Assembly: GCA_016699695.1 (NCBI GenBank)
Contig: CP065006.1
Coordinates: forward strand, 1,116,001 to 1,180,000
Reading direction: 5' to 3'
Length of the DNA: 64,000 nucleotides
Source: Bacteroidota bacterium
GTDB taxonomy: Bacteria; Bacteroidota; Bacteroidia; Bacteroidales; UBA10428
Under the pieces are notes generated by a model. It ran no database searches. It was not told where the DNA came from and was given only the letters and a program-made list of their open reading frames with translations. Of this stretch, positions 34,270 to 42,916 are shown piece by piece (positions within the stretch are counted from its first letter, which is position 1; the number at the start of each line of letters is the position of its first letter). The translations under genes were made by a program, and so were the position numbers.

Positions 34270-35321
34270 TGGTTGGCTTCTGGTATAAGTGGTATTCTAA
34301 CAATGAATTCATCAGAGGGTTCTTCAATTATCACTGGCAGCGAAGTAACAAAAGAATAGCGGCTCTTTAAGTTTTCGAGACCTATTGGTTCATTGCCGGA
34401 AACACTGCTCTTTTTTTGAAGGTTGTTTCTTACTGTAAGATACGGTCCCTCTTCAACAAGCTCAATTACCAAAGGCTGTTCATCGTCAATGATGTTATGC
34501 TTAATGCAATTCTCAATTAAGATTTGAACGCCCATTGGAACTAAAAGATTTCTTTTCTTTGAAATATGTGTATTCACAATCAGTCCATTGCCATAACGAA
34601 GTTTTGCCAAAAAAATAAAATCGTTCACAAACTTCAGTTCTTCTTCCACAGCAACCAACTCCTTATTTCTCTGCTCCAACACATAACGGTAGGTGTTGGA
34701 AAGATGGCTTATAAACTCTACGGCTTTTTTCTGATCCTGCTCCACCAGGCCGGCAAGGGTATTCAGACTATTGAATAAAAAGTGTGGGTTTACCTGGTTT
34801 TTTAAAGCTTCATATTGAGCCAATAGACTCTCACGCTCAAGAGTTTCGGCCTTTTCGATTGATTTTTTCCAGAAAAAAACCAAATAACGCGAATAATAAA
34901 CAGAAACTACAATCATATCGATGGAAAAGGCAATGAATGCACTGAATACAGTATTATTAAACATCTGTTGCCCTTCGTAATGAAGAAGGTATTTGTAAAT
35001 AATCAAAGGAACGGCAATGCTGGCAAGAATTCCGAAAAAAATAAACGCAAGCAATGAAAGGGTATTTGCTTTGTTCGGATTCTTTTCCCAGTTCAACCGT
35101 TTGCCGGTTTGATAGCCAATGGCCCAGTTGCCAAGCCAAAAAACCACTCCATAGCTAAAGCCGTAGACCACGCTTGATAAATAGTAACGAAGACTGGAAA
35201 ATATTTCGCTCCCCGAAAAAAGTAAACTGATAAGGGTTGGGGCTGCTATAATCGATAAAAATACTCCAGTAATTACCAGAATTGTATTGAGTCGTTTACG
35301 CTCTTGTTTAAAATCTTTCAT
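34266..35321 (-). CDS. LytS-type sensor histidine kinase
   Basis: From the ATG at 35321 this is a 351-residue membrane kinase starting MKDFKQERKRLNT, with about four transmembrane segments (residues 12-145). A coiled linker comes next, then the His-kinase domain with the phospho-accepting histidine in NQVNPHFLFNSLNTLAGL (about 175-192). The ATPase part has ILIENCIKHNI and IGLENLKSRY. The frame stays open for 116 more codons upstream, but that stretch crosses the terminator and the end of the next gene and looks non-coding. No periplasmic sensor domain is present, so the signal is probably membrane-linked. Confidence 0.88.
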   Translation of the reverse strand: MKDFKQERKRLNTILVITGVFLSIIAAPTLISLLFSGSEIFSSLRYYLSSVVYGFSYGVVFWLGNWAIGYQTGKRLNWEKNPNKANTLSLLAFIFFGILASIAVPLIIYKYLLHYEGQQMFNNTVFSAFIAFSIDMIVVSVYYSRYLVFFWKKSIEKAETLERESLLAQYEALKNQVNPHFLFNSLNTLAGLVEQDQKKAVEFISHLSNTYRYVLEQRNKELVAVEEELKFVNDFIFLAKLRYGNGLIVNTHISKKRNLLVPMGVQILIENCIKHNIIDDEQPLVIELVEEGPYLTVRNNLQKKSSVSGNEPIGLENLKSRYSFVTSLPVIIEEPSDEFIVRIPLIPEANQ

Positions 35322-35335
35322 GGTTTTCAAAATAA

Positions 35336-35367
35336 GCGAAAAATCTGCTGTTTTGCAGATTTTTCGC
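35336..35367 (-). terminator. Hairpin terminator between TPR-like gene and sensor kinase gene
   Basis: GCGAAAAATCTGC (35336-35348) and its exact inverse (35355-35367) form a perfect 13-base stem with a 6-base loop, 9 bases after the upstream gene's stop. The stem is rich in A/T at its centre and lacks a long T tail on the minus strand, so termination may be partial. Confidence 0.6.
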
Positions 35368-35376
35368 TTCGATAAA

Positions 35377-36027
35377 TTAATTTGTTGCCAGCGAAGCACA
35401 ATTGTTAATGTAAGTTTGACAATCCTCTGCTCCCCAGTTTGGATAAATTGAACCTTTTGGGTGAAAATTCTTAAACAATTCAGCTGCCATTCCAAATACA
35501 GGGCAGGCTGCTTCCAGACCTCCGCCGTATTGTTTGGGTGTATTGAACACCGAAAGAGCCTGCAGGTAAACTGGTCTCGGGTTGCTGGCATCATAAGCCT
35601 GCGCGTCATTGAAACAAGCTGCTGCCTTGCCGGAATATTCCTGTCCATAACGGGCTGGATCAATGCCAATGTAGGCCTGATAAAGCAGGCCTTGCAGTGT
35701 GTGAAGCTCCGATTCTTCCGGGGCTATTTTCAAGGCCTTGGCAATCTCGTTTTGGGCTTTTTGAAGAATAGCTTCCTTCTGAACCGGATCAGCCGAATTA
35801 AAAGCAGAAATAATTTGCAAGTAGGCCGAATAGTAAGCTGGCAACCACTGCTGAGGTTCTGCTGCCGAAAGGCGCTCGAAGTAATTGGATACGCTTATAA
35901 AATCTTCTGCCGACTGAACAGCAGTAAGGTCTTTGAGGCCTTTAAGAATAGCCTCGTCAAGGTTTTTCTGGGCATGCAGGCTGATGCCTGAAAAACTAAT
36001 CAATGCAATAAATAATAGTGTTTTCAT
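35377..36027 (-). CDS. Secreted TPR-like protein
   Basis: This 216-residue protein has a clear signal peptide (MKTLLFIALISF through HAQ, about residues 1-19). The mature part is helical with TPR-like pairs, such as AKALKIAPEESELHTLQGLL and AKA-type units near residues 100-135. Near the C-terminus PNWGAEDCQTYINNC contains two cysteines that could form a disulfide. It starts 18 bases after the TonB-dependent receptor gene and probably forms an operon with it, so it may serve as a periplasmic partner of the receptor. It is not a recognised family. Confidence 0.7.
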   Translation of the reverse strand: MKTLLFIALISFSGISLHAQKNLDEAILKGLKDLTAVQSAEDFISVSNYFERLSAAEPQQWLPAYYSAYLQIISAFNSADPVQKEAILQKAQNEIAKALKIAPEESELHTLQGLLYQAYIGIDPARYGQEYSGKAAACFNDAQAYDASNPRPVYLQALSVFNTPKQYGGGLEAACPVFGMAAELFKNFHPKGSIYPNWGAEDCQTYINNCASLATN

Positions 36028-36045
36028 GATACAAAAATTTAATGG

Positions 36046-38178
36046 TTATTTAAATGAAATAAAAAGTCCGATTATGATTGTCCGGCGTGTAGCCGAAGAA
36101 AGCGGTGTGGATTGGTAAACCCCATCCTCCGAGGGAGTTTCGGAATAGGTGTAGGAATAAATCTGATTTAACCCCAACAGGTTACTTACCGATAAATGAA
36201 CCACGGTGAAATTCCCAAAGATGTGTGTAAGGTAACTCAGGTTTCCACTCAAATCGTGATTCGTTTGTGCACGTCCCGACATAAAAGCATTGTCGTTCGG
36301 ATTATTGTAAGGTCGGCCGCTGGATACACTGTACGAAAAACTTAGCTGAGTGTCGATGGGGTCTAACCATCGTTTATAGGCCATGGTGAGGTTGTGGCGC
36401 GAAATAAAATCGGGAGTAACCGACTCCGGATAATCTCTGTACATCCGCTTGCTATCGATCAGGGAATATGATATCCAATAATCTGTGTGCCGGAAAGTTT
36501 GATTGTCGCGCCAAAACAAGTCAATGCCACGCGCATATCCATATCCAAGGTTTGCCAGCTGCTCGTATTCGGCAAATTCTCCGGGTTGATAACTTACTAA
36601 GTTCTCGTATTTTTTTAGGTAAATTTCGCTACGAAAGACTCTGTTCAGTGGCTGATACTGATAGTTCAATATAAAATGATAGGCCCGCTCGAAATCTAAT
36701 TGGTTTGTATACTTTAAATATCCGGGGGCGGGTTGCTGGTAATATGTACCTGTAGCGAAAGAAACCTGGTTGTATTTGTTTAGTTTGAAGGCTAAAGAAG
36801 CCCTCGGGGCCAGATTGTTTTTGTTGGTATACGAAGAGAATTCCCCCCTTGCTCCAATTCGAACAGCCAGGCGATCCGAAGCTTTTATGTCGCTTTCAAC
36901 ATAGGTCGAAACCAAATGATCCAGGATACCCATTGTTATGTGCATTGCTGTATCGTTTTCTTTAAAACCAAAATCGGTAGAAAGGGAGGTAAGCTCAGAA
37001 CCAAATTTTAAGGTAAAGTCTTCGGTAGTATAGTTCACAAAACCTAAGCGGGCATAAAGTGTCGAAAGGGTTTCGTCCATTTTTAAAGCATTCACTCCTG
37101 TTTTATCGTGGTTGGTGTTGTAGGCTACCCCCGACTTTAACAGCCACTTCGGATTTATCTCGGTATTGTAAACCGAATTAACCAGAAGATTTGAATTCGA
37201 AAGGCTCACTAATTGGCTTCCATTAAAACCGGAAGGATAATGAAGGCTGCTTTGCGAATTGGAATAACTGCCATAGGTTTTAATCATGCCTGTTTTTCCT
37301 GTCTTCTGGCGGTGACTAAAACTTCCGTTGATGGTTTCGGGGTAGGCTTCCCAATCTAAATTGTGCTGCGCCATTAAAAAATAGGGAGCCATGTTGGTAT
37401 AAAATCCCTCGGCACTAAAAGCCGACCGAGGCCTGCGAATCGTATGCGACAATCCGGCTCCGAGATTGAGCAGCGATAAACTGGTTAAGTTCTCGTCGAA
37501 CAAGCCGGGTGTTTTAAGTTCCAATATACCCGATAAAGCTTGCCCGTATTCGGCAGAATATCCGCCTGTGCTAAACATAATGCCATTAAACATAAAAGGC
37601 ATAAACCGGCCGCGTGCTGGCAAATCGGGCATAGAAGAATAATAGGGCGATGATACCAGCAAGCCATCGATGTAGGTGCTGGTTTCATTGCTTTCTCCGC
37701 CACGAACAATAATTTTACCTGTTTCGCCTTGTTGCTGAGAGCCGGGAAATGAACTCAAAGCTGAATAGATATCACCTTCGGAGCCGGCTGTTGTAGCCAC
37801 TTCGATGGCATTTAGAACTACTGCCCTTTTTTTATCGCCCGCTTCAAAGGAACCGGCACTAATTACTACCTCATCAAGCACTTCCGCTTCGGGGACTAAC
37901 ACAATTTGTAAGGCTTGTAACGCTGTTTCGACATCAATTTTCTGCTCGTGTATTTGATATCCTATAAAACTAACTACCAGTATTGCATCGTGGTCGGGGC
38001 ATAAAATCTTAAAGCTTCCATCGACAGCAGTGGTGGTACCCTCATAGGTACCTTTCAAATATACATTGGCCCCCACTTGAGGTTGGTTGCTATCATCGGT
38101 AACAATACCGCTGATGCACTGCTGGGCATTTAAAAACCCTGAAAGAAAAATACCGGACAAAATTAAAATATGCTTCAT
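36046..38178 (-). CDS. TonB-dependent outer membrane receptor
   Basis: This 710-residue protein has a signal peptide, then an N-terminal carboxypeptidase-like regulatory domain (about residues 20-105, with GIVTDDSNQPQVGANVYLKG). The plug domain (about 120-230) includes GEGDIYSALSS-like and IIVRGGESNETSTYIDG motifs, and a 22-strand barrel ends in an aromatic residue (IGLFISFK). It is shorter than SusC proteins and there is no SusD gene next to it, so it more likely imports a metal complex, siderophore or cofactor than a glycan. The substrate is unknown. Confidence 0.88.
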   Translation of the reverse strand: MKHILILSGIFLSGFLNAQQCISGIVTDDSNQPQVGANVYLKGTYEGTTTAVDGSFKILCPDHDAILVVSFIGYQIHEQKIDVETALQALQIVLVPEAEVLDEVVISAGSFEAGDKKRAVVLNAIEVATTAGSEGDIYSALSSFPGSQQQGETGKIIVRGGESNETSTYIDGLLVSSPYYSSMPDLPARGRFMPFMFNGIMFSTGGYSAEYGQALSGILELKTPGLFDENLTSLSLLNLGAGLSHTIRRPRSAFSAEGFYTNMAPYFLMAQHNLDWEAYPETINGSFSHRQKTGKTGMIKTYGSYSNSQSSLHYPSGFNGSQLVSLSNSNLLVNSVYNTEINPKWLLKSGVAYNTNHDKTGVNALKMDETLSTLYARLGFVNYTTEDFTLKFGSELTSLSTDFGFKENDTAMHITMGILDHLVSTYVESDIKASDRLAVRIGARGEFSSYTNKNNLAPRASLAFKLNKYNQVSFATGTYYQQPAPGYLKYTNQLDFERAYHFILNYQYQPLNRVFRSEIYLKKYENLVSYQPGEFAEYEQLANLGYGYARGIDLFWRDNQTFRHTDYWISYSLIDSKRMYRDYPESVTPDFISRHNLTMAYKRWLDPIDTQLSFSYSVSSGRPYNNPNDNAFMSGRAQTNHDLSGNLSYLTHIFGNFTVVHLSVSNLLGLNQIYSYTYSETPSEDGVYQSTPLSSATRRTIIIGLFISFK

Positions 38179-38348
38179 GTTCGGAGGTTTTTACAACAGG
38201 CAGCTTGTTTGACTGTGTGATTTCCGAATCGAAATTCATACTTTATAGCGGGCAAATAAAATAAATGAAGACAGGCCGTAGAATGTGGCAGATGAATTGC
38301 GTTTTTTTCCGACCAATCGTTTTTGGAGATTGTTGCCTGGGGACTAAA

Positions 38349-38375
38349 ATGAAAAAAGCCGGCAAAACCGGCTTT
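38349..38375 (-). terminator. Intrinsic terminator after tRNA-His
   Basis: On the minus strand the stem AAAGCCGG/CCGGCTTT (38355-38362 with 38368-38375, 5-base loop) is followed by a T-rich tract. It begins just three bases after the tRNA 3' end. Confidence 0.85.
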
Positions 38376-38377
38376 CG

Positions 38378-38452
38378 GGTGGAAGAGCGGGTTTGAACCG
38401 CCGACCTCTGGAACCACAATCCAGCGCTCTAACCAACTGAGCTACATCCACC
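38378..38452 (-). tRNA. tRNA-His (GTG anticodon)
   Basis: The minus strand folds as a cloverleaf: acceptor GTGGATG with CTTCCAC, D arm GCTCAGTTGGTTAGAGC, anticodon stem CTGGA/TCCAG around loop TTGTGGT (anticodon GTG), and T arm GGCGG/CCGCT with TTCAAAC. The discriminator is C, and a G is available at position -1 (38452), both as expected for tRNA-His. The acceptor has one T-T mismatch. CCA is not encoded. The coordinates include G-1. Confidence 0.95.
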
Positions 38453-38577
38453 ATTTTAAGGACTGCAAAGATAATTATCTTTTTTAAATACAAATAAGGC
38501 GGCGATTTTTTTTCAATCCCCGTCATAAATTTCTTTCAGGCTATCTTTACGTATAATACCTTGCAAAAAATATCTAT

Positions 38578-39441
38578 ATGCCCTGGTGCAATTATCATAG
38601 TCACTCGAATTATTGCGATGGCCAACTTAGGCCTGAAGACTACCTTAAAAAGGCTATAAGCAAAGGCATGTATGCCTGGGGTTTCTCAGCCCACGCGCCG
38701 GTTCCTTTCGAAAGCAATTGGAGTGTTTCTCCTGAAAATCTTCCAGTTTATCTTACCGAAATTGAGCAACTTAAAAAACAATATACCCATCAACTGCAAG
38801 TATATTGTGGTCTTGAGATAGATTTTATTCCCAACCTGGCCGGCAGGAAACTATACTTAAATAAAGAACATGAACTGGATTTTTACATAGGATCCATTCA
38901 TTTCGTCGATTGCTTTGCCGATGGTACACCTTGGAACATCGATACATCGCCGGAGTTGTTTCTGAAGGGCTTAAAAGAAATATTTCGGAATAACTACCGG
39001 AAAGCAGCTACCCGTTTTTACGAACTCACCTGGCAGATGCTTCAGACTGAATGCCCCGATATAATAGGCCACCTCGATAAAGTAAAAATGTATAATGCAA
39101 ATTTCGGTTTCTTTTCCGAAACCGATTCCTGGTATCGCACCTTGCAGGATAAGACCCTTCAGATAATTAAAAATTCAGGTTGTTATGTTGAAGTAAATAC
39201 CCGCGGATATTACCGATACCAGCAGGCTGACCTTTATCCGGGCTACTGTATGATTGAGAAAATGGCCAGAATGGATATTCCTTTAGTACTAAACTCTGAC
39301 GCGCATCATCCCGACGATGTGTGTGCCGGATTTGATTATGCTGCAGCGATATTGCAAAAATGCGGATTACAATACTTGTGGGTTCTGCTCGATGGCCGTT
39401 GGCAAGCAAAAAAGTATACTGCCCAGGGAATCGTACTTTGA
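38578..39441 (+). CDS. PHP-family phosphatase (histidinol-phosphatase-like)
   Basis: This 287-residue protein has the PHP-domain metal motifs: HSHSNYCDG (about residues 6-14), GFSAHAP (about 36-42), CGLEIDF, GSIHFVD, IIGHLDKVK and a C-terminal NSDAHHPDDV. All the metal ligands of the HisK-type histidinol phosphatases can be placed. It could dephosphorylate histidinol phosphate, but no other his genes are near, and related PHP proteins act on other phosphoesters. It is transcribed alone from just after the tRNA region. Confidence 0.82.
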   Translation: MPWCNYHSHSNYCDGQLRPEDYLKKAISKGMYAWGFSAHAPVPFESNWSVSPENLPVYLTEIEQLKKQYTHQLQVYCGLEIDFIPNLAGRKLYLNKEHELDFYIGSIHFVDCFADGTPWNIDTSPELFLKGLKEIFRNNYRKAATRFYELTWQMLQTECPDIIGHLDKVKMYNANFGFFSETDSWYRTLQDKTLQIIKNSGCYVEVNTRGYYRYQQADLYPGYCMIEKMARMDIPLVLNSDAHHPDDVCAGFDYAAAILQKCGLQYLWVLLDGRWQAKKYTAQGIVL

Positions 39442-39448
39442 TAAAAAC

Positions 39449-39919
39449 TTACTTCCTTAACATTCCCGATTCGTCATAACGTTGCCATTCGCCGGTTGGT
39501 TTGTTGTTGCGATAAACACCTTTTGCTTTGATTACCCCGCTGGAATAACAGCTCAGGTACTGACCGTCGAGTTGGTCGTTGGTATAGTTCACCTCATAAA
39601 GTGGTTTACCATTTTCGGTATAACCCTTCCAGGTTCCTGCGAATTTCCCGTTTTTAATCTCCCCTTCGTGCTTAATCTGTCCGTTTTTATAGTATGACAA
39701 ACGCTGACCATTCAAAACGCCATCCTTAAAATGCATTACTTCCTTCAGAATCTCACTCTTGTTGTAATAAATGTGGCAGGTGCCGGAAAAAGGCTCCACG
39801 CGATCTTTCAGGTAGAAAATATCCTCGGGGAGCTCATTTTCATTCAACACCACGGTTTTGTTGGTACACGACAGGGTAAAAACTGTTGTTATCGATAATA
39901 TTATGGTTGTAATCTTCAT
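39449..39919 (-). CDS. MORN-repeat lipoprotein (YwqK-like)
   Basis: This 156-residue protein has a lipobox (FTLSCTNK, Cys about residue 18) and so is likely envelope-attached. From about residue 60 it consists of MORN-type repeats, each of the form GxxxxYYxNGxIxxEGxxxNG, for example YKNGQIKHEGEIKNGKF and SSGVIKAKGVYRNNKP. Such repeats in bacteria usually serve as a structural or membrane-contact module. Although often labelled toxin-antitoxin related, no partner toxin is adjacent. The function is unknown. Confidence 0.75.
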   Translation of the reverse strand: MKITTIILSITTVFTLSCTNKTVVLNENELPEDIFYLKDRVEPFSGTCHIYYNKSEILKEVMHFKDGVLNGQRLSYYKNGQIKHEGEIKNGKFAGTWKGYTENGKPLYEVNYTNDQLDGQYLSCYSSGVIKAKGVYRNNKPTGEWQRYDESGMLRK

Positions 39920-40237
39920 TGATTGTGAATCTATTTCTTTTAAATCTATTCGGTTTAACGACCACTTAGGGTATAGGTTGAAATAAGTTGGTTAACGAAG
40001 CCTTTTTTTTTACGAAATAGAAATAATGGCCGATTAACCTCTTGAATGGTTCGAGTGAGTGCGCCCAGTGCCAATGACAAAACAACCCTATTTCAGGAGC
40101 TATGCTATGGATGAATAAGAAATTAAAATAGGTTGTAACTGTCCCTTGTTAACCGTCCATAAATTAGTATGAAAAGAAAAATGCCTCCTGATATCAAACA
40201 TCCAGGAGACACTTTAATTCTTATAACCAACAGAACT
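39920..40237. other. Intergenic region before parC 3' end
   Basis: These 318 bases lie between the MORN gene start and the parC stop, both on the minus strand. The parC terminator occupies the end near 40200. The remainder holds no convincing ORF. A promoter for the MORN gene is expected next to 39920, but no clear TAnnTTTG match was found. Confidence 0.45.
40178..40208 (-). terminator. Intrinsic terminator after parC
   Basis: CTCCTG (40185-40190) pairs with CAGGAG (40203-40208). On the minus strand the stem is followed after GC by ATTTTTC. It is 30 bases after the parC stop. Confidence 0.65.
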
Positions 40238-42904
40238 TTAACCCAAATTCAAAGACATTTGCTCGCCAGTATACCCACCGGCAGGCTTAAAGTCATCCGG
40301 ATTATCGTCAGGGCCCATATCTTCAGTTTCTTCGGGCAATAAATCCTGGTCCGGATCATCGGGCTGACGGATGGGTTCTAGCTCTGCTATTTTTTTTACT
40401 GTGTAATTCGAAAGCCTTTTCCCTTTGGCCCTGAAACCCTTTACAGCAATAAAACTCTCGCCGTCGACTTCTTCATCAGGGCGATCTTTGTGTTTACCAC
40501 CAAACTCGAGTTTTAAACGCGGGAATAACTCACTGGTAATCAATACCAACTCATCTTCGCCTTCCTCAGAAAGATAAGGCAAAAGCTTGTCGGCCTGTTC
40601 GGCGGTAAATCTTTTTATGTAATGATACTTTTGCTCTTTGTCGAAATAAACTACCGTATACACTCTGTTGGCATCGAAATGTTCAATACGCTGAAGCCCG
40701 TCTTCGAAATGGGTAGCCATATCAGGCTTGTAAGTACAATAATTACCATCGGAATAAAAAGCAATGATACGGTCTTTGCTTCTATACTCACCCAGATAAG
40801 TGCCCCGTCCATCGGTGTTGAGTCTTTTTACATCGTCGTCGAACCAGATTTTAAGTCCGCCAAGGGTCGATTCGCCTTCGCTTTTTACATCAATCTTATG
40901 AATGGCATAGCGGGTTAAAATATTTCCCTGCGAATTACGGCCCTTAATGGCCAGTTCGCTAAAAGAAAACTCCACATGCAAGCTTCGTAAACGCGGTCTG
41001 GGCTTAAGGGTTACCTTGAGAATTTCCGCTTCACCATTGGTGTTGACTGATAAGTAGAGTATTTTCGAGTCTGGCTCGCCACGGGTTAGGTCATATTCCT
41101 TGTCGCGGGTAATACCGGTAATGGCGCAACGCTTGGCCATAATACTTCCGTTAAGGCCATCGCGGTATACAACATTGTAAATGGTACGGTTGTCGTTGCG
41201 CTTAAACACTCCAACATGAATGAGGTTCTTACCTACAAAAGCCTTTTCAGAAACTTTAGTGATGACATATTTGCCATCGCGGCGAATGCTGATAATGTCG
41301 TCGATGTCGGAACAATCGCAGATGTATTCTTCTTTTTTCAGACCTGTACCTATAAAACCATCTTCGCGGTTCACATAAAGTTTTTCGTTGGCCACTGCCA
41401 CCTGCGTAGCTGCAATGTTATCGAAATTGCGCAATTCGGTTTTTCTTTCTCGGCCTTTGCCGTATTTTTTCTTTATCTGTTTAAAGTAATTAATGGTGTA
41501 GGGTATGATATTAGCCATGTGGCTCTTTACCTCTTCCATCTCGGCTTCTAGCCCTTTGATAAACTCATCCGCTTTAAGCACATTGTACTTTAAAATCCGG
41601 CCCATTTTAATTTCCAACAGCGTGGCCAGATCATCGAAGGTAATTTCGCGGCGGAATTTTGGTTTATAGGGTTTAAAACAACCGTCGAGAAAACTCAAAG
41701 CTGCTTCTCTGCTTTCAGCATCCTCATAACCTTTTTGCTTGTACATGCGCTCCTCGATAAAAATACGCTCGAGCGAAGATTTATGCCATTGGTCTTCCAG
41801 TTCCGAGAGTCTGATTTCCAGTTCGCGGAATAGCAGTATGCGCGTCTGCTCAGCAGAATGTTTTAGTATGTCGGTTACTGTGAGAAATAACGGCTTGTTT
41901 TCCTTTACCACACATGCATTTGGCGAAATTGGAACTTCGCAGTCGGTAAAAGCATACAAAGCATCAATAGTAAGGTCTGGCGAAATACCGGGAGCCAGTT
42001 GAATCATAATTTCTACATTGGCAGAAGTATTGTCATCGATTTTTTTTATTTTGATTTTTCCCTTATCGTTGGCTTTGATAATGGACTCGATTACCGACGA
42101 TGTGGTGCGGCCAAAAGGAACTTCGGTGATACAGAGTGTTTTGCTATCTACTTTGTTTATTTTGGCTCGTACACGAATGTTCCCCCCTCTCAGACCATCG
42201 TTGTATTTCGAAACGTCGACCATCCCGCCTGTAGGAAAATCGGGATACAACTCAAACTTCCTGCCTTCGAAGTGCGCCACACAGGCATCGATAAGCTCGT
42301 TAAAATTGTGCGGCAAAATTTTCGAAGCCAAACCCACCGCAATTCCCTCTACCCCTTGAGCCAGCAAGAGCGGGAACTTCACAGGCAGTGCAATTGGTTC
42401 GCGGTTACGTCCGTCGTAAGAAGCTTTCCAAAGGGTGGTTTTCGGATTAAATACTACTTCGAGTCCAAATTTGGTAAGTCGTGCCTCGATATACCTTGGT
42501 GCAGCAGCCCCATCGCCGGTAAGAATATTACCCCAGTTGCCCTGTGTATCGATCAGAAGGTCTTTCTGCCCTAGTTGAACAAGGGCATCGCCAATGGAGG
42601 CGTCGCCATGGGGGTGAAACTGCATGGTGTGGCCAATCAGGTTGGCCACTTTGTTGTAGCGCCCATCGTCCATCAGGCGCATGGTATGCAAAATACGACG
42701 CTGAACAGGTTTCAAGCCGTCGTCGATATGAGGTACAGCACGCTCAAGGATTACATAAGAGGCATAATCGAGAAACCAATCGCGGTACATGCCCGACAGC
42801 TTGGTTACGTGAGTGGGTTTATGCTGATCGCCCGGCTCTAAGTCTGCCTTGTTCTGCTCGTTGGGCAGCAGCTCATCCATTTCCATCTCTTCCGGATTTA
42901 TCAT
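40238..42904 (-). CDS. parC: DNA topoisomerase IV subunit A
   Basis: This 888-residue protein is the breakage-reunion subunit that decatenates sister chromosomes. The N-terminal YASYVILERAVPHIDDGLKPVQRRIL (around residues 46-71, given here as ERAVPHIDDGLKPVQRRIL) is the family start. The active-site tyrosine lies in AAPRYIEARLTKF (about 130-142). The C-terminal part is a beta-pinwheel, ending in an acidic/proline-rich tail. It directly follows parE, which separates it from gyrA. Length fits Bacteroidota ParC. Confidence 0.93.
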   Translation of the reverse strand: MINPEEMEMDELLPNEQNKADLEPGDQHKPTHVTKLSGMYRDWFLDYASYVILERAVPHIDDGLKPVQRRILHTMRLMDDGRYNKVANLIGHTMQFHPHGDASIGDALVQLGQKDLLIDTQGNWGNILTGDGAAAPRYIEARLTKFGLEVVFNPKTTLWKASYDGRNREPIALPVKFPLLLAQGVEGIAVGLASKILPHNFNELIDACVAHFEGRKFELYPDFPTGGMVDVSKYNDGLRGGNIRVRAKINKVDSKTLCITEVPFGRTTSSVIESIIKANDKGKIKIKKIDDNTSANVEIMIQLAPGISPDLTIDALYAFTDCEVPISPNACVVKENKPLFLTVTDILKHSAEQTRILLFRELEIRLSELEDQWHKSSLERIFIEERMYKQKGYEDAESREAALSFLDGCFKPYKPKFRREITFDDLATLLEIKMGRILKYNVLKADEFIKGLEAEMEEVKSHMANIIPYTINYFKQIKKKYGKGRERKTELRNFDNIAATQVAVANEKLYVNREDGFIGTGLKKEEYICDCSDIDDIISIRRDGKYVITKVSEKAFVGKNLIHVGVFKRNDNRTIYNVVYRDGLNGSIMAKRCAITGITRDKEYDLTRGEPDSKILYLSVNTNGEAEILKVTLKPRPRLRSLHVEFSFSELAIKGRNSQGNILTRYAIHKIDVKSEGESTLGGLKIWFDDDVKRLNTDGRGTYLGEYRSKDRIIAFYSDGNYCTYKPDMATHFEDGLQRIEHFDANRVYTVVYFDKEQKYHYIKRFTAEQADKLLPYLSEEGEDELVLITSELFPRLKLEFGGKHKDRPDEEVDGESFIAVKGFRAKGKRLSNYTVKKIAELEPIRQPDDPDQDLLPEETEDMGPDDNPDDFKPAGGYTGEQMSLNLG

Positions 42905-42916
42905 AGCATCTATATT

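Noticed and set aside
34266..35669. Longer reading frame for the sensor kinase, with 116 extra N-terminal codons
   Set aside because: The extra part runs antisense-like through a terminator hairpin and into the 3' end of the TPR-like gene in another frame, and has no protein-like composition. The ATG at 35321 gives a normal LytS start.
39449..39919. Toxin-antitoxin system, suggested by the usual label of YwqK-like MORN proteins
   Set aside because: No partner toxin gene is adjacent, and the protein is a lipoprotein built of MORN repeats; the label has no support here.
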